Source of the DNA: Modestobacter sp. VKM Ac-2984
Lineage (GTDB): Bacteria > Actinomycetota > Actinomycetes > Mycobacteriales > Geodermatophilaceae
DNA: 64,000 bases
Reading direction: 5' to 3'
Assembly (NCBI RefSeq): GCF_026967985.1
Contig: NZ_JAPVBJ010000005.1
Location: 206,564-270,563, forward strand
Shown one piece after another: positions 1-9,283 of this stretch. Every line of letters begins with the position of its first letter. The first letter of the stretch is position 1. The notes under the pieces were generated by a model that was given only the letters and a program-made list of their open reading frames with translations, was not told the DNA's origin and made no database searches. A program made the position numbers and the translations under genes.

Positions 1-1
1 G

Positions 2-679
2 AAGGGCCGGCTCGAGATCGAGCTGGTCGTCGAGCGTGGCCGCGGCTACGTGCCGGCCACCCAGAACAAGCAGCCCGGCCAGGAGATCGGTCGCATCCCC
101 GTCGACTCCATCTACTCGCCGGTGCTCAAGGTGACCTACGCGGTCGAGGCGACCCGTGTCGAGCAGCGCACCGACTTCGACCGCCTGGTGGTCGACGTCG
201 AGACGAAGCCGTCGATGGAGCCCCGCGACGCCATCGCCAGCGCCGGCTCGACGCTGGTCGAGCTCTTCGGGCTGCTGCGCGAGCTGAACATCGACGCCGA
301 GGGCATCGAGGTCGGGCCCAGCCCGGCCGAGGCCGCCGACATCGCCAACTTCTCGATGCCCATCGAGGACATGGACCTCACCGTCCGGTCCTACAACTGC
401 CTCAAGCGCGAGGGCGTGCACACCGTCGGTGAGCTCGTCACCCGCTCCGAGGCGGACCTCCTCGACATCCGCAACTTCGGTGCCAAGTCGATCGACGAGG
501 TCAAGCTCAAGCTCGCCGCGATGGGCCTGGCACTGAAGGACAGCCCGCCCGGGTTCGTCCCCACCTCGGTCGAGAGCTACGACGAGGGCTACGAGACCGA
601 CGCCTACCAGGGCGACGCTGCCTTCGGCGATCCGGCCACGCTGGACGAGGGCACCTACCAGGAGACCGAGCAGCTCTGA
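2..679 (+). CDS. rpoA: RNA polymerase alpha subunit, 3' part
   Basis: Alpha subunit of RNA polymerase, the assembly platform for beta and beta' and a contact site for activators and UP elements. The reading frame is open from base 2, so the N-terminal part lies outside the window. What remains is the end of the dimerisation/insert region, then a linker, then the helix-hairpin-helix alpha-CTD (about 360-560), with the typical stretch from [14 protein letters not shown] through [11 protein letters not shown]. The acidic tail after the CTD is usual for actinobacteria. rplQ follows after about 170 bp, the standard rpoA-rplQ order. Confidence 0.97.
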   Translation, partial: KGRLEIELVVERGRGYVPATQNKQPGQEIGRIPVDSIYSPVLKVTYAVEATRVEQRTDFDRLVVDVETKPSMEPRDAIASAGSTLVELFGLLRELNIDAEGIEVGPSPAEAADIANFSMPIEDMDLTVRSYNCLKREGVHTVGELVTRSEADLLDIRNFGAKSIDEVKLKLAAMGLALKDSPPGFVPTSVESYDEGYETDAYQGDAAFGDPATLDEGTYQETEQL

Positions 680-848
680 CAGGCTGTTCGTGATCCGGGG
701 CGCGGCCGGCGGGGGAGACCCTGTCGGCCGAGCCCCGCACCGAGCACTGAGCACTGGCCATCCCACGGTGGCCCAGCAGCACGCAGCACTGCGATGTGGA
801 CGACGCAGCCGGCACACGCCCCGCCCGGCCGCCTGAGGAAGGACCGAC

Positions 849-1568
849 ATGCCCACCCCCACAAAGGGCCCCCGTCTCGGCGGCTCCCCCGCGCACGAGC
901 GGCTGATGCTGGCCAACATGGCCACCTCGCTGTTCGAGCACGGGCGGATCACCACCACCGAGGCCAAGGCCAAGCGGCTGCGGCCGCTGGCCGAGAAGCT
1001 GGTCACCTTCGCCAAGCGCGGTGACCTGCACGCCCGTCGGCAGGTGCTGACGACGATCCGGGACAAGGACGTCGTGCACCACCTGTTCGCCGAGATCGGC
1101 CCGCGCTTCGCGGACCGTCCCGGTGGCTACACGCGCATCGTCAAGGTCGGTCCCCGCAAGGGCGACAACGCACCGATGGCGATCATCGAGCTGGTCGAAG
1201 GCCAGACGGTGGCGCAGCAGGCCGTCGGCGAGGCCGAGCGTGCTCGCGGCACCCGGTTCGCGGCCGGCGCTGGCGCGTCGGCAGCCGCCGGCGAGGTGAC
1301 CGCGGACGCGGTCGCCACGGACACCGACGAGTCCGCCGAGGCCGAGGAGGTCGTCACCGACGTCTTCGTGCCCGACGGCGAGCGCCAGGACGACGGCGAC
1401 GTCACCCCGGAGCCGACATCGGAGAACCTCGCCGTCGTCGACGACCCGACACTCAGCCCCGACGTGGCCGCTGCGGCCGCTGCCGAGGTCGAGGCCGCCG
1501 AGACCACGGATGCGGCAACCGCGGGCGCCCAGGCCCCCGGTGGCGAGCCGGCCACCGACCCGAAGTGA
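849..1568 (+). CDS. rplQ: 50S ribosomal protein L17 with long C-terminal extension
   Basis: Large-subunit ribosomal protein L17. The core (about residues 1-120) has the family start [13 protein letters not shown], the segment around [13 protein letters not shown], and GGYTRIVK. The protein is 239 residues, roughly twice the bacterial norm of about 120. The extra half is an Ala/Glu/Asp/Thr-rich, low-complexity acidic tail. Actinobacterial L17 proteins often carry such tails, but this one is long. The start is the ATG after a GAGGAAGG ribosome binding site. It belongs to the rpoA transcription unit; truA follows after 28 bp. Confidence 0.97.
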   Translation: MPTPTKGPRLGGSPAHERLMLANMATSLFEHGRITTTEAKAKRLRPLAEKLVTFAKRGDLHARRQVLTTIRDKDVVHHLFAEIGPRFADRPGGYTRIVKVGPRKGDNAPMAIIELVEGQTVAQQAVGEAERARGTRFAAGAGASAAAGEVTADAVATDTDESAEAEEVVTDVFVPDGERQDDGDVTPEPTSENLAVVDDPTLSPDVAAAAAAEVEAAETTDAATAGAQAPGGEPATDPK

Positions 1569-1596
1569 GTTGAGACCGTCCCCGACGGTCCACCCC

Positions 1597-2442
1597 ATGC
1601 AGGACATGCGCGCTGACGAGCCCGCCACCGACCTCGGTGGCGGGCTCGTCCGCGTCCGGCTGGGCATCGCCTACGACGGGACCTCGCTGCACGGATGGGC
1701 CCGTCAGCCCGGCCTGCGCACCGTGCAGGGAGAGCTGGAGCTGGCCCTGGCCACCGTGCTGCGGGCCGACGTGGACCTGACCGTGGCAGGCCGCACGGAC
1801 GCCGGCGTGCACGCCACCGGCCAGGTGGCCCACACCGACCTGCCGCGAGAGCTCTTCGCTGCTCATCAGGACCGGCTGCTGCGACGGCTGCGGGGCGTGC
1901 TCGCACCGGACATCGCCGTGACCTCAGCCGTGGCGGTCACGCGCGACTTCGACGCGCGTTTCTCCGCGTTGGCCCGCCACTACGTGTACCGGCTCACCGA
2001 TGCTGACGCCGGGCCACCACCGCTGCGCCGGGCCGACACGGTCGGTTGGTCGCGCCGGGTAGACGCCGACGCGATGCAGACCGCCGCGCGACTGCTGCTC
2101 GGGCAGCAGGACTTCGCAGCGTTCTGCCGCCGCCGCGAGGGGGCGACGACGATCCGCACCCTGCTCGCCCTGGACGTCCGGCGAGACGGTGACCTGGTGC
2201 AGGTCCACGCGTCGGCCGACGCCTTCTGCCACTCGATGGTCCGCAGCCTCGTCGGGGCCCTCGGCGCCGTGGGCGAGGGACGCCGGCCGCCGGAGTGGCC
2301 GGCGTCCCTGCTCAGCCAGAGCGAGCGGGCCAGTGACGTGCCCGTCGCCCCGGCCGGTGGCCTGACGTTGCTGCGGGTCGACTACCCGGACGACGCGGAG
2401 CTCGCGACCCGTGCGCAGGTGACCCGGGCGAAGCGCAGCTGA
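1597..2442 (+). CDS. truA: tRNA pseudouridine(38-40) synthase TruA
   Basis: Isomerises uridines 38-40 in the anticodon stem of tRNAs. The conserved motif [14 protein letters not shown] contains the catalytic Asp (D68 from this start). The family features [17 protein letters not shown] near the N-terminus and [11 protein letters not shown] near the C-terminus are present. Length is 281 residues. The start is unusual: the only in-frame starts near the conserved region are ATG 1597 and ATG 1606, and both lie upstream of a perfect 17-bp hairpin (1615-1650) that is therefore translated. The position after rplQ is the normal actinobacterial one. Confidence 0.93.
   Translation: MQDMRADEPATDLGGGLVRVRLGIAYDGTSLHGWARQPGLRTVQGELELALATVLRADVDLTVAGRTDAGVHATGQVAHTDLPRELFAAHQDRLLRRLRGVLAPDIAVTSAVAVTRDFDARFSALARHYVYRLTDADAGPPPLRRADTVGWSRRVDADAMQTAARLLLGQQDFAAFCRRREGATTIRTLLALDVRRDGDLVQVHASADAFCHSMVRSLVGALGAVGEGRRPPEWPASLLSQSERASDVPVAPAGGLTLLRVDYPDDAELATRAQVTRAKRS
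1615..1650 (+). terminator. Perfect terminator-like hairpin inside the truA 5' coding region
   Basis: Bases 1615-1631 are the exact reverse complement of 1634-1650, with 2 nt between them: a 17-bp GC-rich stem. It begins 47 nt after the rplQ stop and shows no T-tract. In position it looks like the ribosomal operon terminator, yet truA codons 7-18 run through it. It may terminate part of the transcription or throttle truA. Confidence 0.6.
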
Positions 2443-2481
2443 CCGCTGCCAGCCGCTGCACGGCGGGCCGGGGTCCGGCCG

Positions 2482-3147
2482 TCAGGGGAGCGCTCGGACG
2501 GCCTCGGCGATCGGGGTGTCGCCGGTGAGCAGCTCCACCACGGTGCCGTCCTTCGGGTCGTCGAGCAGGGCCAGCAGGACGGCGGCGACGTCATCGCGGG
2601 GCACCTCGCCGCGGTCAGTGGTGTGCTCGAGGCGGACCCGGCCGGTGCCGGGGTCGTCGGTCAGGCTGCCCGGCCGGATCACCATGGGGGACAGGCCCTC
2701 GCGGGAGAGCACATGCTCCTCGGCGGCCAGCTTGGCCCGCAGGTAGGCGACGAAGACCTCGTCCATGTCCTCCGGGGGTGCGTCGCCGGCCACCATCTCG
2801 ACGCCGATCGAGGAGATCAGCAGGTAGGGGCTGACGCCGGCGGCGACGGCCGCGTCCGCCAGCAGCACGGCGGCGCCGCGGTCGACCGAGTCCTTGCGCT
2901 CGATGCCGCTGTCCGGGCCACCGCCGGCGGCGAACACCACGGCGTCGGCGCCGGAGACGACGGCGGACAGCTCCTCCACCGAGGCCTGCTCCAGGTCCAG
3001 CACCACCGGCTCGACCCCGTCGGCCTCCAGGTCGGCACGGTGGTCGGGGTTCCGGACGATGCCGACGGCGGTGTCCCCCCGTTGGCTCAGCAACCGGCCG
3101 AGGCGGCGGGCGATCTTCCCGTGGGCTCCTGCTGTGACAACGCGCAT
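2482..3147 (-). CDS. NAD(P)H-binding (atypical SDR) protein
   Basis: A 221-residue Rossmann-fold protein of the NmrA/YwnB-like atypical short-chain dehydrogenase group. The N-terminus MRVVTAGAHGKIARRLG is a glycine-rich nucleotide-binding turn (GxxGxxxR variant). It is followed by an acidic strand end (VVLDLEQ), the segment VVFAAGGG, and a central LLISSIGVE. No classic catalytic YxxxK is evident, so it may be a regulatory or flavin/NADPH-binding protein rather than a dehydrogenase. It ends 39 bp from truA in convergent orientation. Substrate unknown. Confidence 0.8.
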   Translation of the reverse strand: MRVVTAGAHGKIARRLGRLLSQRGDTAVGIVRNPDHRADLEADGVEPVVLDLEQASVEELSAVVSGADAVVFAAGGGPDSGIERKDSVDRGAAVLLADAAVAAGVSPYLLISSIGVEMVAGDAPPEDMDEVFVAYLRAKLAAEEHVLSREGLSPMVIRPGSLTDDPGTGRVRLEHTTDRGEVPRDDVAAVLLALLDDPKDGTVVELLTGDTPIAEAVRALP

Positions 3148-3205
3148 GATGCGGGCCTACCCGGGGCCGGCCGCTCCCACGCAGGCCGGCTCCGTGGCGA
3201 ACGGC

Positions 3206-3793
3206 TCACTCGCTGGTCGGTGCGGCGCGGGCGCGGGCCAGGTCCGCCGGGGTGTCGCAGTCGGTCCACGGCGCCGGACGGCCGGGCGTCGTCCCCGGCC
3301 GGTGACGGCCCACCGAGAGCGGGGACAGGACGGCCCGCAGCGGGGTGTGCGGGCGGGGGTCCCGGACGGCGTCGCGCAGGGCCGCGGTCCGCCAGACGCC
3401 GAGCAGGAGCTGGTCCCGGCCGGTGTCGTCGACCACCAGCATGCCGTCCTCGGCCAGCTGCCGGCGCAGGGCGGTGACCAGGTCGCGGGTGAGGAAGGGC
3501 AGGTCGGCGGCGAGGACGGCGACCACCTCGGCGTCCCCGACCGCGGCCAGCCCAGCGGCGAGCGCGGGCACCGGACCGCCACCGGCGGGGACCTCGCGGA
3601 CGAGCACGACGCCCTCGGGGACGGGCTGGGGCGGTCCGACCACGACGACCGGGTCGGCGTTCCGGACGGCGGCCAGGACGGCGGCGAGCATGGTGCGTCC
3701 GCCGACGTCCAGCTGCGGCTTGGGCTGCCCGCCGAGCCTGGCTGCGCGGCCGCCGGCCAGCACGACGGCCGCGAAGGGCGGGAGCGAGGTCAT
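3206..3793 (-). CDS. mobA: MobA-like molybdenum cofactor nucleotidyltransferase
   Basis: NTP-transferase-like protein (195 residues) that probably attaches GMP to molybdopterin, or CMP if it is MocA-like. The N-terminus has the signature [19 protein letters not shown] (LAGGxxxRxGxxK type nucleotide loop). LAADLPFL supplies the metal-binding Asp region and [10 protein letters not shown] the conserved C-terminal segment. The ATG at 3793 follows a TACCGT -10 hexamer at 3802-3807 on this strand with an 8-nt spacer, suggesting a leaderless transcript. Neighbours fdhD, mogA, moaC and moeA support a molybdenum cofactor role; GMP versus CMP specificity cannot be read here. Confidence 0.87.
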   Translation of the reverse strand: MTSLPPFAAVVLAGGRAARLGGQPKPQLDVGGRTMLAAVLAAVRNADPVVVVGPPQPVPEGVVLVREVPAGGGPVPALAAGLAAVGDAEVVAVLAADLPFLTRDLVTALRRQLAEDGMLVVDDTGRDQLLLGVWRTAALRDAVRDPRPHTPLRAVLSPLSVGRHRPGTTPGRPAPWTDCDTPADLARARAAPTSE

Positions 3794-3801
3794 GGCCGCC
3801 A

Positions 3802-3807
3802 ACGGTA
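3802..3807 (-). promoter_or_regulatory. -10 element of mobA-like gene (leaderless type)
   Basis: TACCGT on the minus strand, 8 nt before the ATG at 3793. It lies in the same 43-bp divergent gap as the fdhD -10 element. Confidence 0.5.
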
Positions 3808-3823
3808 GGGCGCGGGCGGTGAG

Positions 3824-3829
3824 TACCGT
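3824..3829 (+). promoter_or_regulatory. -10 element of fdhD (leaderless type)
   Basis: TACCGT followed by exactly 7 nt and GTG 3837. This supports GTG 3837, rather than GTG 3819, as the fdhD start. Confidence 0.55.
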
Positions 3830-3836
3830 CATCGGC

Positions 3837-4667
3837 GTGGGACGAGTCACCAGCCGCACCCCGGTGCTGCGCATCCGCGGCACCGTGCACACCCGACGGC
3901 CCGACACGGTCGCCTCCGAGGAGCCCCTGGAGATCCGGCTGGGCGGCACCCCCCTCGCGGTGACGATGCGGACGCCCGGCGACGACTTCGACCTCGTGCA
4001 CGGCTTCCTGACCACCGAGGGCGTGATCGCCTCGGCTGCGGACATCGCCGGGCTGCGGTACTGCAACTCCGTCGACGACGAGGGCCGCAACACCTACAAC
4101 GTCGTCGACGTCGACCTGGCGCCCGGCGTCGAGGCCCCGGACACCGCGCTGGACCGGAACTTCTACACGACCAGCTCCTGCGGGGTCTGCGGCAAGGCCA
4201 GCATCGACGCGATCCGGACGAAGACCGCCTACGACGTCGCCGCCGACGACACCCGGCTGACCCTGGAGACGCTGCTCGCGTTGCCGGACCGGCTGCGCGC
4301 CGCCCAGCAGGTGTTCGACAAGACCGGAGGGCTGCACGCCGCCGGTCTGTTCACCGCCGAGGGCGAGATGGTCGCGCTGCGCGAGGACGTCGGCCGGCAC
4401 AACGCGGTGGACAAGGTGGTCGGCGACGCGGTGCGCGAGGGCCGGGTGCCACTGGCCGGGCACGTGCTGATGGTGAGCGGCCGCTCGTCCTTCGAGCTGA
4501 CCCAGAAGGCGGCGATGGCCGCGGTGCCCGTGCTCGCCGCGGTGTCGGCACCGAGCTCGCTGGCCGTGGAGCTGGCCCAGGAGGTCGGCATCACCCTGAT
4601 CGGCTTCCTCCGCGGCGACGGCTGCAACGTCTACACCCACCCGGAACGCCTGGTCCTGCCCGACTAG
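3837..4667 (+). CDS. fdhD: Formate dehydrogenase accessory sulfurtransferase FdhD
   Basis: Transfers sulfur from a cysteine desulfurase to the molybdenum/tungsten bis-MGD cofactor, which formate dehydrogenases need for activity. The 276-residue product starts [15 protein letters not shown], like other actinobacterial FdhD proteins. It contains the family motif [12 protein letters not shown] with the persulfide-carrying pair C115-x-x-C118, plus conserved GLHAAGLF and VGRHNAVDK. The GTG 3837 start is favoured because a TACCGT -10 lies 7 nt upstream. It is divergent from the mobA-like gene. No formate dehydrogenase gene lies in this window, so the client enzyme is encoded elsewhere. Confidence 0.95.
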   Translation: MGRVTSRTPVLRIRGTVHTRRPDTVASEEPLEIRLGGTPLAVTMRTPGDDFDLVHGFLTTEGVIASAADIAGLRYCNSVDDEGRNTYNVVDVDLAPGVEAPDTALDRNFYTTSSCGVCGKASIDAIRTKTAYDVAADDTRLTLETLLALPDRLRAAQQVFDKTGGLHAAGLFTAEGEMVALREDVGRHNAVDKVVGDAVREGRVPLAGHVLMVSGRSSFELTQKAAMAAVPVLAAVSAPSSLAVELAQEVGITLIGFLRGDGCNVYTHPERLVLPD

Positions 4668-4726
4668 GCACACCGAGCCGGGCACGAGCACGGACACGGC
4701 TCAGCGCAGGCCGGGACGGCTCCTGG

Positions 4727-4742
4727 CCGCGCTGGAGCGCGG
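4727..4742. terminator. Weak convergent hairpin between fdhD and mogA
   Basis: 7-bp inverted repeat (CCGCGCT / AGCGCGG, 2-nt gap) in the 85-bp space between two convergent genes. No T-tract on either strand. Confidence 0.3.
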
Positions 4743-4752
4743 CAGCGCGAGA

Positions 4753-5246
4753 TCAGACATGGTCCCCGCCGCGCAACTGGCTGACCACGTGCGGCAGGAG
4801 CGGCCCGAGGACGGCCAGGCCGTCACGGACGCCGCCGGTGGAGCCGGGCAGGTTGACGATCAGGGTGCGGCCGGCGGTGCCGGCGACCCCGCGGGACAGC
4901 ACCGACGTGGGCACCTTCCCCTCGCCGTACCGGCGCACCGCCTCGGCGATGCCGGGGGCCTCGCGCTCCAGCACCGCCCGGGTGGCCTCGGGGGTGACGT
5001 CGGTGGGCGAGAGCCCGGTGCCGCCGGTGGTGAGGACGACGTCGGCCCCGCCGGCCACGGCCTCCCGCAGCACCTCGGTGAGCGCCGCGACGTCGTCCGG
5101 GCGCACGTGCGGGCCCTCCACGGTGAAGCCGAGCCCGCGCAGCCCGTCGGCGAGCGCCTGCCCGGAGCGGTCCTCGTAGACCCCGGCCGAGGCGCGGTTG
5201 GAGGCGGTGAGCACGACGGCCCGGGCGTCGCCCGGCAGGTCGGAGC

Positions 5247-5250
<4 letters not shown>
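4753..5250 (-). CDS. mogA: Molybdopterin adenylyltransferase (MogA/MoaB family)
   Basis: Activates molybdopterin by adenylation before molybdate insertion. The 165-residue protein has the MPT-binding family pattern: AVVLTASNRASAGVYEDRSG at the N-terminus, VLTTGGTGLSPTDVTPEA in the middle (the GGTG loop), and LIVNLPGSTGGVRDGL near the C-terminus. Its ATG (5250) overlaps the moaC stop in an ATGA arrangement, indicating translational coupling. It is the last gene of the moeA-moaC-mogA operon on the minus strand. Confidence 0.92.
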
Positions 5251-5746
<496 letters not shown>

Positions 5747-5750
<4 letters not shown>

Positions 5751-6961
5751 TGCAGTGCTCCTTCGATCAGGACGACGGTGATCCGGGCGCCCTCGGGCAG
5801 GTCGGTGACGTCCTCGGGGACGACGACCAGGCAGTTGGCCCGGGCGAGGTGGGCGACCAGGTGCGAGCCGGGCCCGCCGACCTGGTCGACGACCTCGCCG
5901 TCGAACCAGCCGCGGAGGAACTGCCGGCGGCCGGCGGGGGAGCGCAGCGGGGCGGTGAGCCGGGCGCTCGTGCGCAGCCGGTCGGGGGAGCTGTGGCCGA
6001 GGGCGCGGCGCAGTGCGGGCCGGACGAACACCTCGAAGGAGACGAAGGAGCTCACCGGGTTGCCGGGCAGCGTGATCACCGGGACGCCGTCGACCGTGCC
6101 GGCGCCCTGCGGGCCGCCCGGTTGCATGGCGACCTTGCCGAACTCGACCGTGCCGAGCCCGGCGAAGGCGTCCTTGACCACCTCGTAGGCGCCGGCGCTG
6201 ACCCCGCCGCTGGTCACCAGCAGGTCGGCGCCCGGCAGCTCGGCGCGCACGGTGGTGAGGAACTGCTCGACGTCGTCGGGCACGAAGTGCAGCGTGCGCG
6301 CCTCGCCGCCGGCCTCAGTGACGGCGGCGGCCAGCAGCACCGAGTTGGACTCGTAGATCTGGCCCGGCTGCAGCGGGCGGCCCGGTTCGACCAGCTCGCT
6401 GCCGGTGGAGAGGACCAGCACCCGGGGGCGGCGCCGCACCGGCACGGTGTCGTACCCGACCGCGGCGGCGAGCCCCAGCTGGGCCGCGCCGAGCGCGGTG
6501 CCGGCGGGCAGGGCCAGCTCGCCGGCCCGGATGTCCTCCCCGGCGTGCCGCAGGTGGGTGCCGGCCGGAGGGGAGGAGCTGATGGTGACGACGTCGGTGC
6601 CGGCGTCGGTGCGCTCGACCGGGACGATCACGTCCGCGCCGTCGGGCACCGGGGCGCCGGTCATGATGCGGTGCACCGTGCCGGCCGACAGGGGCGGCAC
6701 GTCGGTGCGCCCGGCCGGCAGGTCGGCGCCGACCGGCAGCCTCACCGGCACCTCCGCGGTGGCGGCCCCGACCTCGGCGTGCCGGGCGGCGTAGCCGTCC
6801 ATCGCGGAGTTGTCGAAGCCGGGCAGCGCCACCCGTGCGGTCAGGTCGCGGGCGAGCACCCGTCCGGCGGCCGCGGCGAGCGGGACGTCCTCGACCGGCA
6901 GCGGGGCGAGCAGCCCGGCGACCGCTGCCTGGTGTTCCTCGACGGTGCGCACGCCGCCCAT
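5747..6961 (-). CDS. moeA: Molybdopterin molybdenumtransferase MoeA
   Basis: Inserts molybdate into adenylated molybdopterin. The protein is 404 residues, the family length. The N-terminal domain has LPGFDNSAMDGYA, the middle domain has GAPVPDGADVIVPVE, and the MogA-like domain has VTSGGVSAGAYE and TLPGNPVSSFVSFEVFVRP. The ATG at 6961 is preceded by a possible GTG two codons upstream. It is the first gene of the overlapping moeA-moaC-mogA operon. About 150 bp without a gene separate it from the divergent sugar kinase. Confidence 0.95.
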
Positions 6962-7114
6962 CCTCACCGATGCCCCGGCAGCGCGTCGCGGCGCGGGCCG
7001 GGGCGGCGCCGGGTCCGGTGGTGCACGGCGGGTGGTCGCACGACCGAGCGCGAGCGGGCAGGCTGGCCGGTGACCGACGTCGCGCGCCTGGCGCGGCGTG
7101 GACGAGGAGGAAGC

Positions 7115-8080
7115 GTGCCAGTTCCGGAGGGCCCCGCCGTCGTCGTCGGCCAGGTGGGCCGGGACCTCGTGCTGGAGGTCGACCGGCTGCCGCCCGGCGG
7201 CCGGAGCACCGACGTCCGCCGCCGCCGGGAGCTGCTCGGCGGCAAGGGCGCGAACCAGGGCGTCGCGATGGCGCAGCTGGGCTGGCCGGTCGCGCTGGTC
7301 GGGGTGCTCGGCGACGACCCGCCGGGTGACCTCGTCCTCGCCCAGGCGGTCGCCGACGGCCTGTGGGTCTCCGGGGTGGTCCGCCGCCACGGCGCCGAGA
7401 CCGCCCTGCTGGTCGACCTGGTGGAGGCCGACGGCACCCGGCGGCTGCTGGAGGACGTGCCGGCGGCCACCCTGCTGACCACCGCCGACGTGGCCGCGGT
7501 CGCACCCTCGTTCGCGCGGGCGTCGGCCGTCGTCCTGCAGCTGCAGCAGCCGGGCGACGCCGTCCGCGCCGCGCTGGCACGGGCTCCCCGGGACGCGCTG
7601 ACGGTCGCCGACGGTGCGCCGCCGGACGACGAGACCCGGGACGCGCTGCTGGGCCGGGTGCAGGTCCTCCGGGCCGACGCGGTGGAGGCCGGGCTGTGGG
7701 TGGACGGCGAGCTGGCCGGGCTGGCCGACGTGCGCGACGCGGCCCACCAGCTGTGCGCGGCCGGTCCGCGGGTGGTCTGCCTGGCGGCCGGGGAGGACGG
7801 CGACCTCACGGTGTGGCGGGAGCCCGGCGGCCGGTTGCGCGAGGAGCTGGTGCCGCTCCTCGGCCCGGACCCGGTCGACCCGACCGGCGCCGGGGACAGC
7901 GTCGTGGCGGCCCTCACCGTCGCGCTGCTGCGCGGGGCGGACCCGGGGACGGCGGCCTGGCAGGCGGGGGCCGCTGCGGCCCTGACGGTGGACCGGCTGG
8001 GCGGGCGGCCGGCGCTGGACCCGGAGCAGGTCACCGGCCTCGCGGCGGAGTGCCGGGAGCGCGGCGGTGCGGGCCGCTGA
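7115..8080 (+). CDS. PfkB family carbohydrate kinase (ribokinase-like)
   Basis: A 321-residue ribokinase-fold sugar kinase. PfkB signature 1 appears as LLGGKGANQGVAMAQLG near residues 40-57. Signature 2, DPTGAGDSVVAALTVALL, is near the C-terminus with the catalytic Asp in the GAGD turn. The start is GTG 7115 after GAGGAGGAA. The substrate (ribose, fructose phosphate or a nucleoside) cannot be decided from the sequence. It stands alone between the molybdenum operon and carbonic anhydrase. Confidence 0.88.
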   Translation: MPVPEGPAVVVGQVGRDLVLEVDRLPPGGRSTDVRRRRELLGGKGANQGVAMAQLGWPVALVGVLGDDPPGDLVLAQAVADGLWVSGVVRRHGAETALLVDLVEADGTRRLLEDVPAATLLTTADVAAVAPSFARASAVVLQLQQPGDAVRAALARAPRDALTVADGAPPDDETRDALLGRVQVLRADAVEAGLWVDGELAGLADVRDAAHQLCAAGPRVVCLAAGEDGDLTVWREPGGRLREELVPLLGPDPVDPTGAGDSVVAALTVALLRGADPGTAAWQAGAAAALTVDRLGGRPALDPEQVTGLAAECRERGGAGR

Positions 8081-8090
8081 CCCGTCGCGC

Positions 8091-8096
8091 TAGCGT
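8091..8096 (+). promoter_or_regulatory. -10 element upstream of carbonic anhydrase
   Basis: TAGCGT, 27-36 nt before the possible carbonic anhydrase starts at 8124 and 8133. It predicts a short leader rather than a leaderless transcript. Confidence 0.4.
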
Positions 8097-8132
8097 TCGC
8101 CGGGACACGAGGCGGACGCAGAGGTGGTGCAG

Positions 8133-8687
8133 GTGACCGAGATCGACCGGATGCTCGCGGCGAACGAGGCCTGGCTCGGGGAGTTCCCGGGCGACCTCCC
8201 GGTGGCCCCCGACCGCAAGGTCGCCGTCGTGGCCTGCATGGACTCGCGAATGCCGCTGTTCGGGATGCTCGGCCTGGCCGTCGGCGACGCCCACGTCATC
8301 CGCAACGCCGGCGGCGTCGTCACCGAGGACACCCTCCGGTCGCTGGCCATCTCCCAGCACGTCCTGGGCACCCGTGCGGTCGTGCTCGTGCACCACACCG
8401 ACTGCGGGCTCAACAAGGCCACCGACCAGGAGGTCGCCGACCTGGTGGAGCGGACCACCGGGCACCGGCCGCCGTGGGTGGCGCGCACCTTCACCGACGT
8501 CGACGCCGACGTCCGGGAGTCGATGCAGCGGATCCGGGAAACGCCCTACCTGCTCAGCACCGAGGTGCGCGGCACCGTCTACGACGTCGCCAGTGGCCGG
8601 CTCCGCGAGATAGAGGGCCCTGCTGCCCCCCACCCCTCGCAGGCTGGCGGCGGGTCCCTGCAGCAGGGCCAGGAGTCGGGTTCGTAG
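8133..8687 (+). CDS. Beta-class carbonic anhydrase with repeat-derived tail
   Basis: Zinc enzyme interconverting CO2 and bicarbonate. The motif ACMDSRM gives C35, D37 and R39; HHTDCG gives H88 and C91. These are the zinc ligands and the Asp-Arg dyad of beta-carbonic anhydrases. The protein resembles the short mycobacterial Rv1284 type, whose members end soon after a segment like TVYDVASGRLREI. Here about 20 further residues follow, encoded by a 54-nt hairpin repeat (8618-8671). The tail is therefore probably acquired and not functional. Two adjacent starts (GTG 8124 and 8133) are possible. Confidence 0.9.
   Translation: MTEIDRMLAANEAWLGEFPGDLPVAPDRKVAVVACMDSRMPLFGMLGLAVGDAHVIRNAGGVVTEDTLRSLAISQHVLGTRAVVLVHHTDCGLNKATDQEVADLVERTTGHRPPWVARTFTDVDADVRESMQRIRETPYLLSTEVRGTVYDVASGRLREIEGPAAPHPSQAGGGSLQQGQESGS
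8618..8671 (+). repeat. 54-nt dispersed hairpin repeat, copy A
   Basis: Matches 58048-58101 at 48 of 54 positions without gaps. The ends form an 11-bp perfect stem (8616-8626 with 8660-8670) around a C-rich then G-rich interior. This copy is in frame with the carbonic anhydrase gene and encodes most of its last residues. Confidence 0.85.
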
Positions 8688-8839
8688 CTGGCGCTGGTAC
8701 CGTGTTCCGTTGGTGCGCGATGCCGGTTGGTGCGCGCGTGTCCGGGGCTCCGATCTGATCGGGTCCGCCCAAGTCTCCCGTGCTCGGTGAGGCGATCCCA
8801 CCAGCCACCCGCCCGACGACGACAGGACAAGTGAGCCTC

Positions 8840-9283
8840 GTGCGCACGTACAGCCCCAAGCCCGGTGACATCACCCGGGCCTGGCACGTCATCGACGCCA
8901 CCGACGTGGTGCTCGGTCGACTCGCCAGCCAGACCGCGATCCTCCTCCGCGGCAAGCACAAGCCCCAGTTCGCGCCGCACGTCGACGCCGGCGACTTCGT
9001 CGTCATCGTCAACGCGGGCAAGGTGGCCCTGACCGGCTCCAAGCGCGACACCAAGGTCGCCTACCGCCACTCCGGCTACCCGGGTGGTCTCCGGACGATC
9101 AACGTCGGCGACGAGCTGAAGACCCGTCCCGACCGCGTCGTCGAGCGCGCCGTCAAGGGGATGCTGCCGCACAACACGCTGGGCCGGCAGATGCTCTCCA
9201 AGCTCAAGGTCTACGCCGGGCCCGAGCACCCGCACGCCGCCCAGCAGCCCCAGACCTACGAGATCAAGCAGGTGGCCCAGTGA
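8840..9283 (+). CDS. rplM: 50S ribosomal protein L13
   Basis: Large-subunit protein L13, 147 residues from GTG 8840, which gives the family N-terminus [20 protein letters not shown]. Conserved [29 protein letters not shown] and [12 protein letters not shown] are present. A second GTG at 8831, three codons upstream, sits nearer to AGGACAA and could be the true start. Its stop overlaps the rpsI start (GTGA), the usual coupled rplM-rpsI pair. Confidence 0.96.
   Translation: MRTYSPKPGDITRAWHVIDATDVVLGRLASQTAILLRGKHKPQFAPHVDAGDFVVIVNAGKVALTGSKRDTKVAYRHSGYPGGLRTINVGDELKTRPDRVVERAVKGMLPHNTLGRQMLSKLKVYAGPEHPHAAQQPQTYEIKQVAQ

Noticed and set aside
4668..4752. tRNA gene in the fdhD-mogA gap
   Set aside because: No cloverleaf could be drawn; only a 7-bp hairpin is present.
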